NCBI RefSeq assembly: GCF_004366075.1
Contig: NZ_SODU01000001.1
Coordinates: forward strand, 1,943,134 to 2,007,133
Length of the DNA: 64,000 bases
From: Kribbella pratensis
Lineage (GTDB): Bacteria > Actinomycetota > Actinomycetes > Propionibacteriales > Kribbellaceae
Direction of reading: 5' to 3'
Part shown: positions 16,942 to 26,438 of the stretch, piece after piece
Numbering within the stretch: position 1 is the first letter of the stretch
Layout: each line of letters begins with the position of its first letter
Made by a program: the position numbers and the translations under genes
The notes under the pieces: model-generated
The model's input: only the letters and a program-made list of their open reading frames with translations
Database searches by the model: none
Told to the model about the DNA's origin: nothing

Positions 16942-17421
16942 ATGAACGCGACCGAACTGCTCGCCACGGACCGCCGGGCTGCCATCGCGGCACACCACCC
17001 GGAGCTGGAGCCGATCGATCCGGACCTGCTGTGCCTGCTCGAGCTGCCGGACGATCTGCCCGAACAGCTGTCGATCGCCGAGGCGTCCGAGCTCACCGGC
17101 CTGACCGCGCACACCCTGCGGTACTACGAGCGCATCGGCCTGGTCGACGTACGCCGGGACACCGCCGGGTACCGCAGCTACGACCGGCGGGCGATGGCGC
17201 GGATCGTGTTCATCAGCAGGCTGCGTGCCTCCGGCATGCCGATCGGCACGATCAGCCACTACCTGGAACTGGTGCTCGAGGGCGACCACACCGCACCCCA
17301 GCGGCTCGCCCTGATGCAGGAGCACCGTGACCGGATCCAGCGGCAGCTGCGCGATCTGCAGCTCGCCCTCGCGGTGACCGACTACAAGATCACCGTGTAC
17401 GGCGGCACCGCCGCCCCGTAA
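16942..17421 (+). CDS. MerR-family transcriptional regulator
   Basis: A 159-residue regulator. After about 40 residues of N-terminal extension comes the MerR winged helix ([41 protein letters not shown], about 44-85), then a dimerisation coiled coil ending [29 protein letters not shown]. No metal-binding cysteine cluster is seen, so it likely senses an organic compound or redox-active molecule. The aldo/keto reductase gene follows 71 bases downstream on the same strand and is the likely target. Confidence 0.92.
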   Translation: MNATELLATDRRAAIAAHHPELEPIDPDLLCLLELPDDLPEQLSIAEASELTGLTAHTLRYYERIGLVDVRRDTAGYRSYDRRAMARIVFISRLRASGMPIGTISHYLELVLEGDHTAPQRLALMQEHRDRIQRQLRDLQLALAVTDYKITVYGGTAAP

Positions 17422-17492
17422 CCAACCGTTCAGCTCAGCCGACCGTTGCGCACGTTCGGCCGGCGGAGCCATGCCTTCCGATGGGAGAAATC

Positions 17493-18467
17493 ATGAAACT
17501 GGGTAGCCAAGGCGCCGAGGTCAGCCGGCTCGGACTCGGCTGTATGGGGATGAGCTTCGCGTACGGCGCGGCCGACGACAACGAGTCGGCCGCGACGCTG
17601 CACCGGGCGCTCGACCTCGGCATCACGTTCCTCGACACCGCTGACATGTACGGGTTCGGAGCCAACGAGGAGCTCGTCGGCCGGACCATCGCCGATCGCC
17701 GCGACGAGGTGTTCCTCGCGACGAAGTTCGGCATCGTCGGCGACCCGCGGGACCCGGCGGTGCGCAGAGTGAACGGTTCGCCGGAGTACGTCCGGTCCGC
17801 GATCGACGCGTCGCTCCAGCGGCTCGGCGTCGACCACGTCGACCTCTACTACCAGCACCGGATGGATCCCGACGTACCCGTCGAGGAGACCGTCGGCGCG
17901 ATGGCGTCGCTGGTGGAAGCCGGGAAGGTGCGGTACCTCGGGCTGTCCGAGGCGTCGGCGGAGACGATCCGGCGGGCGCACGCCGTACATCCGATCACCG
18001 CCGTGCAGAGCGAATGGTCGCTGTTCAGCCGGGACATCGAGGAGTCGGTGCTGCCGGCCTGCCGCGAGCTCGGCATCGGGATCGTGCCGTACTCGCCGCT
18101 CGGACGCGGCATGCTCACCGGCGCACTGCCCACGGAGCTCCCGGCCGACGACTTCCGCCGTACCCTCCCCCGCTTCTCCGGCGACAACCTGGAGGCGAAC
18201 CTCGCGCTGGTCGAGGAGATCCGCGCGGTGGCCGCACGGTACGACGCGACACCCGGACAGGTCGCACTCGCCTGGGTGCTTGCGCAGGGCAACGACGTCG
18301 CGCCGATCCCGGGGACGAAGCGGCGCAAGTACCTGGAGGAGAACTTCGGGGCGCTCGACCTCGCGCTGTCCGCCGCTGACGTCGAGGCGCTGTCGAAGCT
18401 CACGCCGGTCGGCAACCGCTACCCGGACATGAGCTGGGTCGCCGGGCAGACCGCTCCACGGGACTGA
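17493..18467 (+). CDS. Aldo/keto reductase
   Basis: A 324-residue NADPH-dependent (alpha/beta)8-barrel oxidoreductase. The catalytic tetrad is Asp48, Tyr53, Lys78 and His122 ([19 protein letters not shown]). The cofactor site is in [18 protein letters not shown]. It reduces aldehydes or ketones; the substrate is not fixed by sequence. I chose ATG 17493 because GGGAGA lies 5 bases upstream; an in-frame ATG at 17481 would place the start before that site. It is related to the reductase at 36018-37007 and follows merR. Confidence 0.93.
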   Translation: MKLGSQGAEVSRLGLGCMGMSFAYGAADDNESAATLHRALDLGITFLDTADMYGFGANEELVGRTIADRRDEVFLATKFGIVGDPRDPAVRRVNGSPEYVRSAIDASLQRLGVDHVDLYYQHRMDPDVPVEETVGAMASLVEAGKVRYLGLSEASAETIRRAHAVHPITAVQSEWSLFSRDIEESVLPACRELGIGIVPYSPLGRGMLTGALPTELPADDFRRTLPRFSGDNLEANLALVEEIRAVAARYDATPGQVALAWVLAQGNDVAPIPGTKRRKYLEENFGALDLALSAADVEALSKLTPVGNRYPDMSWVAGQTAPRD

Positions 18468-18482
18468 TAAACTGACCGCAGT

Positions 18483-18522
18483 AAGCCTTCCGTACCGGAC
18501 CCTTCCGGCGGGAGGCTTTTCT
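18483..18522 (+). terminator. Intrinsic terminator after aldo/keto reductase gene
   Basis: AAGCCTTCCG and CCGGCGGGAGGCTT pair with small bulges, and TTTTCT follows the stem. It lies about 15 bases after the reductase stop and before the GNAT gene, so it probably ends the merR-reductase transcript. Confidence 0.7.
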
Positions 18523-18551
18523 GCGTTCTAAACAAGTTTCTGAGGAGACCC

Positions 18552-19046
18552 ATGCCTGATCTCGTGGTGCGCCGTGTCCAGCCGTCCGACCGACCGGTGA
18601 TGGAGCGGCTGTGGCTGATGTTCCGCCACGACATGTCCGAGTTCCAGGGCCAGCTCCCGCGACCCGACGGCAGCTTCCGCACCGAGTGGCTGGAGAAGGT
18701 CCTCACCGGCGATCCGGAGTGGGCGGGGTACCTGATCTCGCTGGGCGAGAACCCGGTCGGCTTCTGCTTCATGCGAGCGCTGCAGCAGCCGGTGCACGTG
18801 CTGAACGCGTTCTTCATGGTGCGTGCGGTACGGCGCAGTGGGTTCGGGCTGCGCGCGGTCCAGGAAGTGCTGTCACATCACCCCGGTCCGTGCGACGTCG
18901 CGTTCCAGGCGAACAACGAGAAGGCGGTCAGGTTCTGGCAGCGGGTCGCGACCGAGGTCTCCGGCGACGTGTGGACCCAGGAGGCCCGCCCGATCGCCGG
19001 CAAGCCGGACGCGACCCCCGACCTGTGGATCTCATTCAAGGCCTAG
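18552..19046 (+). CDS. GNAT-family N-acetyltransferase
   Basis: A 164-residue single-domain acetyltransferase. Strand 4 and the acetyl-CoA loop are represented by VLNAFFMVRAVRRSGFGLRAVQEVL, where RRSGFG replaces the canonical R/QxxGxG/A. The FQANNEKAVRFWQRV helix is the usual GNAT motif B. The acceptor is unknown. GAGGAG lies 5 bases before the ATG. The last 15 bases overlap the end of the convergent sigma factor gene. Confidence 0.88.
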   Translation: MPDLVVRRVQPSDRPVMERLWLMFRHDMSEFQGQLPRPDGSFRTEWLEKVLTGDPEWAGYLISLGENPVGFCFMRALQQPVHVLNAFFMVRAVRRSGFGLRAVQEVLSHHPGPCDVAFQANNEKAVRFWQRVATEVSGDVWTQEARPIAGKPDATPDLWISFKA

Positions 19047-19973
19047 TGGCAGGTCGAAGTATGCGAAGAGCTCTTGGCCGAAGAAGACCACGTTGTGGGT
19101 GATGCCGGCCTTGGCGACCGTGAACACCTGCAGGCTGTGCGCGTGGAAACGACCGTCGTCCCCGCGCACGTAGGCCCCGACGGCCGGCTGGTCGTTGGCG
19201 ACCGTGGGCAGCAGTCGCCAGGCCGGGCCGCGCATCGCGTACACGCGGGCCATGAACTCGCCGTACGCATCGCGGCCGACATACCAGAGCGGGGCCGGCG
19301 GCATCTCGAGGACGACCTGGTCGGTGAGCAGCCGGGTCAGGCCGTCGACGTCGGCGGCCTCGAACGCGCGGATGTAGTCGTCGATGACGGACTTGATCTC
19401 CCGGTCGGCAGGCTCGTCGACGTCGTCCTCGGTGATGTCGATCTCGGCGAGCTTGGCGCGGGCCCGCTGCAACGCGCTGTTCACGCTCGCGGACGTCGTC
19501 TCCAGCGCCTCGGCGATGTCCGCGACCGGCCAGTCGAGGACGTCCCGAAGTACCAGGACCGCCCGCTGCCGGGCCGGCAGGTACTGCATGGCGGCGATCA
19601 GGGCCAGCCGCAGGCTCCCCCGCGCGACCATCGCCGCCGCGGGATCGGTCGGGAACGGCTGCAGCCATGACACGTCCGTCGACAGCTCGATCGGCGCCTG
19701 GGCGTCCTCGGTCGCACTCACCAGCCCCGAGGGCAGCGCGCGACGGCCTCTGCCTTTGAGCGCGGTCAGGCAGGCGTTCGTGGCGATCCGGTACAGCCAC
19801 GTCCGCATCGAGGCCCGCTGCTCGTCGTACGTGCCGTAGGCCCGCCACGCCCGCAGCAGGGTCTCCTGCACCAGGTCTTCCGCGTCGTGAATCGATCCGA
19901 GCATGCGATAGCAGTGCACCAGCAGCTCGTGCCGGTACGGCTCGGCCCGCCGGTCGAAGTCGTCACGGTCCAT
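19032..19973 (-). CDS. ECF sigma factor with C-terminal SnoaL-like domain
   Basis: A 313-residue sigma-70-family protein. Region 2 is in LLVHCYRMLGSIHDAEDLVQETLLRAWRA (about 14-45), and region 4 in LPARQRAVLVLRDVLDWPVADIAEALETTSASVNSALQRAR (about 138-180). It is followed by a roughly 110-residue SnoaL/NTF2-like domain typical of extended ECF groups (ECF41/ECF56-like), where that domain takes the place of an anti-sigma factor. I chose the ATG at 19973. It is divergent from an MFS exporter gene across 137 bases, so that exporter is a plausible target. Confidence 0.9.
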   Translation of the reverse strand: MDRDDFDRRAEPYRHELLVHCYRMLGSIHDAEDLVQETLLRAWRAYGTYDEQRASMRTWLYRIATNACLTALKGRGRRALPSGLVSATEDAQAPIELSTDVSWLQPFPTDPAAAMVARGSLRLALIAAMQYLPARQRAVLVLRDVLDWPVADIAEALETTSASVNSALQRARAKLAEIDITEDDVDEPADREIKSVIDDYIRAFEAADVDGLTRLLTDQVVLEMPPAPLWYVGRDAYGEFMARVYAMRGPAWRLLPTVANDQPAVGAYVRGDDGRFHAHSLQVFTVAKAGITHNVVFFGQELFAYFDLPLGLE

Positions 19974-20110
19974 CGAGGTCAGCCTCCCACAGTCCGGTTG
20001 CGGGAGTACGTACTGCGCAACCACGGGAAAATCATCGGTCCGCCGCCGATGAATCCGGCCGACGCGCCAGGTATACACCCACGTCCCGTGCAGACGAGGG
20101 AGAAAACCTG

Positions 20111-21490
20111 ATGACCGTTGTAACCACCGATCGCGCTGTCGGTGCCGGCACCCGACGCGGGCTGATGCTCGCCGTCCTGCTGCTCGGCCAGTTCATGGCG
20201 CTGCTCGACACGTCCATCGTGAATGTCGCGATGCCTGCCATCGGCTCCGGGTTCCACGCCTCCGGCGCCTGGCTGCAACTGGTGGTCGGCGGCTACCTGG
20301 TGGCGTACGCGATGACGCTGATCACCGGCGCCCGGCTCGGCGACCTCTTCGGCCGCCGCCGGATGTACCTGACCGGAGCGATCCTCTTCACGCTCGCGTC
20401 CCTCGCCTGTGGGCTGGCGCCCGCGGTCCTGCCGCTGGTGCTGTTCCGGTTCGTCCAGGGCGTCGCCGCGGCGATCATGGTGCCGCAGATCATGAGCCTC
20501 ATCCAGGCCCACTTCGCCGGACCGGCCCGCGCCAAGGCGCTGTCGGCGTACGGCGTCACGCTGTCCGCCGGCCAGATCGCCGGGCTCATCGCAGGCGGCC
20601 TCCTGGTCGGCGCGAACCTTCTCGACTCCGGCTGGCGCCCGGTGTTCCTGGTCAACGTCCCGGTCGGCATCTGCCTGGCGATCCTGGTGCCGCAGTCGAT
20701 CCCGGCGGACCGGCCGGCCGCAACCCGTCGCCTCGACGTGACCGGGCTGGCGTTGTCGACCTGCGCCGTACTGCTGATGGTGCTGCCGGCGGTGGTCGGG
20801 CACGAGCTCGGGTGGCCGCTGTGGACCTTCGGCTGCATCGCCGCCGGTGTGGTTGTCGCGGCGGTGTTCGTCCGGTTCGAGCGCCGTACGGCCGACCCGT
20901 TGCTCAACCTCGAGGTCCTGCACGCCCGCGGGTTGCCGGCCGGTCTCCTGACGATGGTGTGCATGCTGCTGGCGATGGGTGGCTTCCTGTTTGCGTTCAC
21001 CCTTCATCTGCAGACCGAGCTCGGTGAATCAGCCATGCGGGCCGGGCTGACCTGGCTACCGTTCGCCGTCACCTTCGGTCTGGTCGGCTACTTCTGGCGC
21101 CTGGTCCCGAGCCGGCTGCACCACCTCCTCGTCCCGGTCGGCCTCGCGCTCTGCACCCTCGGCTACGCGGGCATCGGACCGTTCCAATGGCCGGCTCTGC
21201 TCCTGGCCGGGGCCGGCATGGGTCTATCCGCGAGCCCGCTCGTCACCCAGTCTCTGGCGCACGTCCCGCTGCCGCGCGCGGCCGACGCGAGCGGCATCCT
21301 CACCACCGCCATGCAGCTGAGCCAGGTCGGCGGCGTCACGATCTTCGGAACGTTGTACCTGTCGACGCACTCGTTCCCGGCCACGAGCCGGGCGATCGCC
21401 CTGGCGGCGGCGATCGGCATCGTCGCCGCCGGGTTCCTCGCTAGAACAGGACGACCGACCGCAGTACGTCGCCGTGGTGCATCTTCGTGA
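20111..21490 (+). CDS. MFS drug exporter (DHA2/EmrB-QacA type)
   Basis: A 459-residue major facilitator protein with about 14 hydrophobic helices. TM1 carries [13 protein letters not shown], the D1 motif of DHA2 drug:H+ antiporters. Loop 2-3 holds [14 protein letters not shown] (motif A), and TM5 has [10 protein letters not shown] (motif C of exporters). It probably exports hydrophobic compounds by proton antiport. GAGGGAG lies upstream of the ATG. The last 50 bases overlap the convergent dehydrogenase gene. Confidence 0.9.
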   Translation: MTVVTTDRAVGAGTRRGLMLAVLLLGQFMALLDTSIVNVAMPAIGSGFHASGAWLQLVVGGYLVAYAMTLITGARLGDLFGRRRMYLTGAILFTLASLACGLAPAVLPLVLFRFVQGVAAAIMVPQIMSLIQAHFAGPARAKALSAYGVTLSAGQIAGLIAGGLLVGANLLDSGWRPVFLVNVPVGICLAILVPQSIPADRPAATRRLDVTGLALSTCAVLLMVLPAVVGHELGWPLWTFGCIAAGVVVAAVFVRFERRTADPLLNLEVLHARGLPAGLLTMVCMLLAMGGFLFAFTLHLQTELGESAMRAGLTWLPFAVTFGLVGYFWRLVPSRLHHLLVPVGLALCTLGYAGIGPFQWPALLLAGAGMGLSASPLVTQSLAHVPLPRAADASGILTTAMQLSQVGGVTIFGTLYLSTHSFPATSRAIALAAAIGIVAAGFLARTGRPTAVRRRGASS

Positions 21491-22535
21491 ACGCGTCCTC
21501 GACGTCCTCGAGCGCGATCGTCTCGGACACGAAGCGATCCAGCGGCAGGCGGCCCTGGAGATGGAGGTCGATCAGCATCGGGAAATCGCGAGACGGGAGG
21601 CAGTCGCCGTACCAGCTGGACTTCAGGGAGCCGCCGCGGCCGAAGAAGTCCAGGAGGGGCATGTCGAGGCGCATGTCCGGCGTCGGTACGCCGACCAGCA
21701 CCACGGTGCCGGCCAGGTCGCGCGCGTAGAACGCCTGCTTCCAGGTCTCCGGACGACCAACTGCGTCGATCACCACATCGGCGCCGAACCCGCCGGTCAG
21801 CTCCTGCACCGCCGCGACGACCCCGTCGTGGTCCAGCCCCTTGGAGTTGATCGTGTGCGTCGCGCCGAGCTCCTGCGCGGTGGTGAGCTTGCGCTCGTCG
21901 AGGTCGATCGCGATCACCTTCGCGGCTCCGGCGAGGCGTGCTCCGACCACAGCCGCCGTACCGACGCCGCCCGAGCCGATCACGGCGACGGTGTCTCCGC
22001 GGCCGACGTTGCCCGTGTTGAGCGCGGCGCCGAGGCCGGCCATCACGCCGCAGCCGAGCAGGCCCGCGACCTCGGGCTTGGCGGCGGGGTCGACCTTGGT
22101 GCACTGCCCGGCCGCGACCAGGGTCTTCTCCGCGAACGCTCCGATGCCGAGTGCGGGGCTCAGCTCGGTGCCGTCCGCGAGCGTCATCTTCTGCTTGGCG
22201 TTGTGCGTGTTGAAGCAGTACCAGGGCCGGCCGCGTAAGCAGGCGCGGCAGTTGCCGCAGACGGCCCGCCAATTCAGTACGACGAAGTCACCCGGCTGTA
22301 CGTCGGTCACGCCGTCGCCGACCGATTCCACGATCCCCGCGGCCTCATGCCCTAACAGGAAGGGAAAGTCGTCGTTGATGCCGCCCTCGCGGTAGTGCAG
22401 ATCCGTGTGGCAGACCCCGCACGCCTGCACCTTCACGACCGCTTCCCCGGGACCCGGATCCGGGACCGTGATCTCCTCGATCGACACCGGCGCACCCTTG
22501 CCCGCCGCCACCACACCACGCACCGTCTGAGCCAT
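21441..22535 (-). CDS. S-(hydroxymethyl)mycothiol dehydrogenase
   Basis: A 364-residue zinc-dependent class III alcohol dehydrogenase homologue of the mycothiol-dependent formaldehyde dehydrogenase type (MscR-like). Catalytic zinc ligands are Cys42 and His63 (CGVCHTD, GHEAAG); the structural zinc is held by Cys93, Cys96, Cys99 and Cys107. The NAD-binding motif is [14 protein letters not shown]. It oxidises the formaldehyde-mycothiol adduct, detoxifying formaldehyde. This implies a mycothiol-making actinobacterium. Confidence 0.92.
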   Translation of the reverse strand: MAQTVRGVVAAGKGAPVSIEEITVPDPGPGEAVVKVQACGVCHTDLHYREGGINDDFPFLLGHEAAGIVESVGDGVTDVQPGDFVVLNWRAVCGNCRACLRGRPWYCFNTHNAKQKMTLADGTELSPALGIGAFAEKTLVAAGQCTKVDPAAKPEVAGLLGCGVMAGLGAALNTGNVGRGDTVAVIGSGGVGTAAVVGARLAGAAKVIAIDLDERKLTTAQELGATHTINSKGLDHDGVVAAVQELTGGFGADVVIDAVGRPETWKQAFYARDLAGTVVLVGVPTPDMRLDMPLLDFFGRGGSLKSSWYGDCLPSRDFPMLIDLHLQGRLPLDRFVSETIALEDVEDAFTKMHHGDVLRSVVLF

Positions 22536-22608
22536 TCCCCGAACCTAACCGCCATGGCCCGTCCACGTCAGCCTCCCCGGCGTGTGGGTGTGCGTAAGAA
22601 CAGGACGT

Positions 22609-22697
22609 AGTCGTCTACGTACACGACTCCTCCCGCCTGAACCCGGGCGCCCGCGACCCGGTTGACCCCACCACCTCCTGTTCGTACGTACACGTCT
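22609..22697 (+). promoter_or_regulatory. Repeated TACGTACACG operator-like sites
   Basis: TACGTACACGWCT occurs twice as a direct repeat, at 22616-22628 and 22685-22697, 69 bases apart. The first copy is part of a near-perfect 20-base palindrome, AGTCGTCTACGTACACGACT (22609-22628). Both lie in the 237-base gap before the ABC exporter operon. A NarL-type response regulator is encoded at the end of that operon, and such proteins bind inverted repeats, so these may be its sites. This is inference from position. Confidence 0.45.
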
Positions 22698-22772
22698 GTC
22701 CACCGGTCGGGGGACAGGGAGTCCGTCGGGCGGTGCTCCCGGGGGACGGTGGTGGGCCGCGAGAGTTGAGGC

Positions 22773-23660
22773 ATGGAGAACGACAACGCAGTGAGGGTGC
22801 GCGGCCTGGTCAAGCGGTACCCGGACAAGGTCGCGGTCGACGGTGTCGATCTGGACATCCACCGGGGCGAGGTGTTCGCCCTGCTCGGCCCGAACGGAGC
22901 CGGTAAGACGACGACCACGGAGATCCTGGAGGGGTATCGCCGGGCCGACGAAGGAGAGGTCAGCGTGCTGGGCACGGACCCGGCGAACGGCGACCGCCGG
23001 TGGCGCAGCCGGCTCGGGATCGTGCTGCAGACCTCGCGCGACGAGGCCGAGTCGACCGTCCTCGAGCTGGTCAGCCACTACGCCGCCTACTACCCGAACC
23101 CACGCGACCCGGACGAGGTGATTGCCGCCGTCGGGCTCGAGGAGAAGCGCAAGACCCGGCCACGCAAACTCTCGGGCGGTCAGCGCCGCCGGCTCGACGT
23201 GGCGCTCGGCGTGATCGGCAACCCGGAGCTGCTGTTCCTGGACGAGCCCACGACCGGGTTCGACCCCGAGGCGCGCCGGCAGTTCTGGACCCTGATCGAG
23301 AACCTGCGCACCAGCGGTACGACGATCCTGCTGACCACCCACTACCTGGACGAGGCCGAGCACCTCGCGGACCGAGTCGGGGTGATCGCCGACGGCCGGA
23401 TGATCGAGATCGGTACGCCGGAGACGCTCGGCGGGCGTGGCGCCCGGACGGCACGGGTCTCCTGGAGCGACGCCGACGGCCCGCACGAGCTGCGCACCGA
23501 CCGGCCGACCGCCGAGGTCGCGGCGCTGATGCAGCGCTTCGACGGCGAAGTACCCGAGCTCGAGGTCCGCCGCCCGAGCCTGGAAGACATCTACCTGGAC
23601 CTGATCGGCAAGGCCAACGCCGCCGACGCCGCTGTCGCGATCGAAGCTGGAGCACTCTGA
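22773..23660 (+). CDS. ABC exporter ATP-binding protein (DrrA-like)
   Basis: A 295-residue ABC-2-type ATPase: Walker A GPNGAGKT at about 35-42, signature LSGGQRRR, Walker B LLFLDEP, switch TTHYLDEAEHL, and a C-terminal regulatory extension (RVSWSDADGPHEL...SLEDIYLDLIG) typical of DrrA/NodI proteins. It pairs with the permease that starts one base before its stop codon ends. It probably exports a drug, lipid or antimicrobial. Confidence 0.92.
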   Translation: MENDNAVRVRGLVKRYPDKVAVDGVDLDIHRGEVFALLGPNGAGKTTTTEILEGYRRADEGEVSVLGTDPANGDRRWRSRLGIVLQTSRDEAESTVLELVSHYAAYYPNPRDPDEVIAAVGLEEKRKTRPRKLSGGQRRRLDVALGVIGNPELLFLDEPTTGFDPEARRQFWTLIENLRTSGTTILLTTHYLDEAEHLADRVGVIADGRMIEIGTPETLGGRGARTARVSWSDADGPHELRTDRPTAEVAALMQRFDGEVPELEVRRPSLEDIYLDLIGKANAADAAVAIEAGAL

Positions 23661-24472
23661 TGGCCGACACCAAGCCCCTGCCGTCCACCCTTTCGGTGGG
23701 CCTGGCCCGGACCAAGCTCGAGGTCCGCGAGTTCTTCCGCGAGAAGGAGGCGCTGATCTTCACCTTCTTCTTCCCGATCATCTTCCTCGGCATCTTCTCC
23801 GCCGTCTTCGGCAGCACCGACTTCAACGGCGTCAACGCCGCGACCTACTTCACCCCCGGGATGATCGCCTCCGGCATCTTCCTGAGCAGTTTCCAGTCGC
23901 TCGCGATCAGCATCGCGCTCGAGCGCGACGAGGGTCTGCTCAAGCGGCTCCGCGGTACGCCGATGCCCCCGCAGTCGTACTTCATCGGCAAGATCGGCCA
24001 GGTCCTGGTCACCTCGGTCGCCCAGTTCGCGCTGCTGCTGGTGATCGCCGGGCTGGTGCTCGGGGTGGACATCCCGAGCGAGCCGTCGAAGTGGCTGGAC
24101 TTCGCCTGGATCTTCATCCTCGGCGCGGCGTCCGGGTCGGTGCTGGGGATCGCATTCAGCGTCGTACCGAAGTCCGGCAAGGCCGCGTCCGCGGTGATCA
24201 CGCCGATCGTCCTGCTGCTGCAGTTCATGTCCGGTGTGTACTTCGTCTACAGCAGCCTGCCCGCCTGGATGCGTGACGTCGCCTCGGTCTTCCCGCTCAA
24301 GTGGCTCGCCCAGGGGATGCGCTCGGTGTTCCTGCCGGACGGGTTCCAGGTGAACGAGCCGGGCGGTTCCTGGCAGCTCGGCACCGGCGCGATCGTGCTC
24401 ACCGTCTGGCTGATCGTCGGCCTCTTCCTCGCCCAGCGGGTGTTCCGCTGGACCCGCCGGGACGCGGGCTGA
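23660..24472 (+). CDS. ABC-2 type permease
   Basis: A 270-residue permease with six hydrophobic segments. A long N-terminal cytoplasmic helix (LARTKLEVREFFREKEALIFTFFFPIIFLGIF) is the standard ABC-2 start, and RLRGTPMPPQSYFIGKI is the conserved coupling segment. Its ATG overlaps the stop of the ATPase gene (TGATG) and its stop overlaps the ATG of the kinase gene, so all four genes here are translationally linked. It forms the channel for the exporter. Confidence 0.9.
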   Translation: MADTKPLPSTLSVGLARTKLEVREFFREKEALIFTFFFPIIFLGIFSAVFGSTDFNGVNAATYFTPGMIASGIFLSSFQSLAISIALERDEGLLKRLRGTPMPPQSYFIGKIGQVLVTSVAQFALLLVIAGLVLGVDIPSEPSKWLDFAWIFILGAASGSVLGIAFSVVPKSGKAASAVITPIVLLLQFMSGVYFVYSSLPAWMRDVASVFPLKWLAQGMRSVFLPDGFQVNEPGGSWQLGTGAIVLTVWLIVGLFLAQRVFRWTRRDAG

Positions 24473-25800
24473 TGAACCAGCTCACCGGTACGACGTCCTC
24501 CTTCCCGGAGCGGCGTCGTACCGACCTGTCACCGGCGTGGACCGGTCCGCGTGTGTGGATCCTGGTGTGGAGGAAGATGGGGTCCGTGCAGAGCTCTCGC
24601 GGTGGCGCCGGACAGCCCGTGTGGACACGGACGCTGATCGGTTGGCACGTCGTGTTCTGGGTGCTGCTCGGGATGACGCTGGCGCTGTCGTTCCTGGGGG
24701 ACCTCAGGACGGCACGGCAGGCGCTCTTCGCCGGCACGGTGGTTGTTCTCGGGGCGGCGTACCAGTTCATCGGGCTGCACGCGATCCGATCCCGGCGGGC
24801 GCTCCCGTCGTACGCCTATCGGCTGGTGCTGATCGCCTGCCTGATGGTGCTGATCGGGATCTATCCGCAGTCGGTGTTCCTGATGTTCATCGCGTCGGCG
24901 CAGATCTGGCTGCTGTGCGAGGACATCCGCGAAGGGATCGGGCTCAGTCTGCTGCTGGTGCTCGGCGTCGGTACGGCGCAGTTGTGGAGCGCCGGGTGGG
25001 GCTGGGACGCGTTCTGGGAGATCCTGCCGTGGATGCTGGTCAGTCTCGTGGTCAGTCTGCTGTTCGGGATCTGGATCGAGAAGGTGATCACCCAGAGCCA
25101 GCAGCGTGCCGAGCTGATCGAGCAGCTCGAGTCGGCGCGGGACGAGCTCGCCGAGGCACACCACAGCGCCGGGGTGATGGCCGAGCGGGAGCGGATGGCG
25201 CGGGAGATCCACGACACGCTCGCGCAGGGGATGACTTCGATCGTGATGCTCGCGCAGGCCGCCGCCGTCGAACTTTCCCGGGGCGGGACTGACGGCGCAG
25301 CAGCCCGGCTCGCGGCGATCGAGGACACTGCGCGGGAGAATCTGGCCGAGGCGCGTGCGTTGGTTGCAGCGTTCACCCCGGTTGCGTTGTCGGAGGCAAC
25401 ATTGACCGAGGTACTGCGTCGGCAGGCGGAGCGGTTCGCGGCCGAGACCGGTGTCGACGTACAGGTCTCGCTGGACCTGCCGGACGACGAGGTCGCGGCG
25501 TTGCCGCAGGCGCAGCAGGTGGTCCTGCTCCGGTCGGCTCAGGAGGCGTTGGCCAACGTACGTAAGCACGCGGCGGCCACGCAGGTGCTGATCACGCTGG
25601 GGTTGTCGGACGGCCGGGTGTGGATCGAGATCCGCGACGACGGGACCGGATTCACGCCGGGATCGGAGTCGGGCGGCTTCGGGCTGAGCGCAATGCGCGG
25701 CCGGGTCGAGGAGTCCGGCGGCACCGTCGAGGTGGAGAGTACGCCCGGTCGAGGTACCCGGGTCCAGGTCCTGATTCCGGCTGTACAGGAGGATGTGTGA
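24472..25800 (+). CDS. Sensor histidine kinase, NarX/DesK/LiaS-like
   Basis: A 442-residue kinase with several N-terminal TM helices (about residues 52-200), then a HisKA_3 dimerisation domain with phospho-acceptor His in REIHDTLAQGMTSIVM, and a HATPase domain (NVRKHAAATQVLITL, IRDDGTGF, GFGLSAMRGRVEESGG). Membrane-rich sensors next to ABC exporters commonly detect cell-envelope stress or the exported drug. The first ATG overlaps the permease stop. A second possible start is ATG 24577 with GGAGG 3 bases away. Confidence 0.92.
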   Translation: MNQLTGTTSSFPERRRTDLSPAWTGPRVWILVWRKMGSVQSSRGGAGQPVWTRTLIGWHVVFWVLLGMTLALSFLGDLRTARQALFAGTVVVLGAAYQFIGLHAIRSRRALPSYAYRLVLIACLMVLIGIYPQSVFLMFIASAQIWLLCEDIREGIGLSLLLVLGVGTAQLWSAGWGWDAFWEILPWMLVSLVVSLLFGIWIEKVITQSQQRAELIEQLESARDELAEAHHSAGVMAERERMAREIHDTLAQGMTSIVMLAQAAAVELSRGGTDGAAARLAAIEDTARENLAEARALVAAFTPVALSEATLTEVLRRQAERFAAETGVDVQVSLDLPDDEVAALPQAQQVVLLRSAQEALANVRKHAAATQVLITLGLSDGRVWIEIRDDGTGFTPGSESGGFGLSAMRGRVEESGGTVEVESTPGRGTRVQVLIPAVQEDV

Positions 25801-26438
25801 TTCGGGTTCTGGTGGTCGACGATCACCCGGTGGTGCGCTCAGGGCTGAGCGGGATGCTGTCGGTGACCGACGACATCGAGGTGGTCGGCGAGGCCGGCGA
25901 CGGGGCCGAGGCGCTCGCGCTGGTGGAGTCGACCAAGCCGGACGTCGTACTGATGGATCTGCGGATGCCGCGGATGGACGGGGTCGCTGCTACCGGGGCG
26001 ATCGTGTCCGGGTACGCGTCGACGCGGGTACTGGTGCTGACGACGTACGACACCGACACGGAGATCCTGCACGCTGTCGAGGCCGGCGCTGCCGGGTACC
26101 TGCTGAAGGACACGCCGCATGCCGACCTGCTGAACGGGATCCGGGCCGCCGCGCGCGGTGAGACGGTGCTCGCCCCGCCGGTCGCGGCGCGGCTGATGTC
26201 ACGTCTTCGTACGCCGGCCGCACCCGCCGCCGCGCAGCCCTCGCCGCGCGAGCTCGAGGTGCTGGCCGCCGTCGCCCGCGGTCTCAGCAACGCGGAGATC
26301 GGACGCGAACTGTTCATCGGCGAGGCCACGGTCAAGACCCATCTCCAGCGCCTGTTCGCCAAACTCGACGTCGACGACCGCACCCGCGCCGTCACCGTCG
26401 CGATCGAACGCGGCCTACTCCCCTCCCCCGGGCGCTAG
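25797..26438 (+). CDS. NarL/LuxR-type response regulator
   Basis: A 213-residue regulator: receiver domain with VVDDHPV, phospho-Asp in VVLMDLRMPRMDG and Lys in LLKDTPHAD, then a LuxR helix-turn-helix (SPRELEVLAAVARGLSNAEIGRELFIGEATVKTHLQRLFAKL). The GTG start overlaps the kinase stop (GTGTGA) with AGGAGG 4 bases upstream. It is the cognate partner of the kinase and probably activates the exporter operon. Its last 4 bases overlap the convergent coiled-coil gene. Confidence 0.94.
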   Translation: MIRVLVVDDHPVVRSGLSGMLSVTDDIEVVGEAGDGAEALALVESTKPDVVLMDLRMPRMDGVAATGAIVSGYASTRVLVLTTYDTDTEILHAVEAGAAGYLLKDTPHADLLNGIRAAARGETVLAPPVAARLMSRLRTPAAPAAAQPSPRELEVLAAVARGLSNAEIGRELFIGEATVKTHLQRLFAKLDVDDRTRAVTVAIERGLLPSPGR

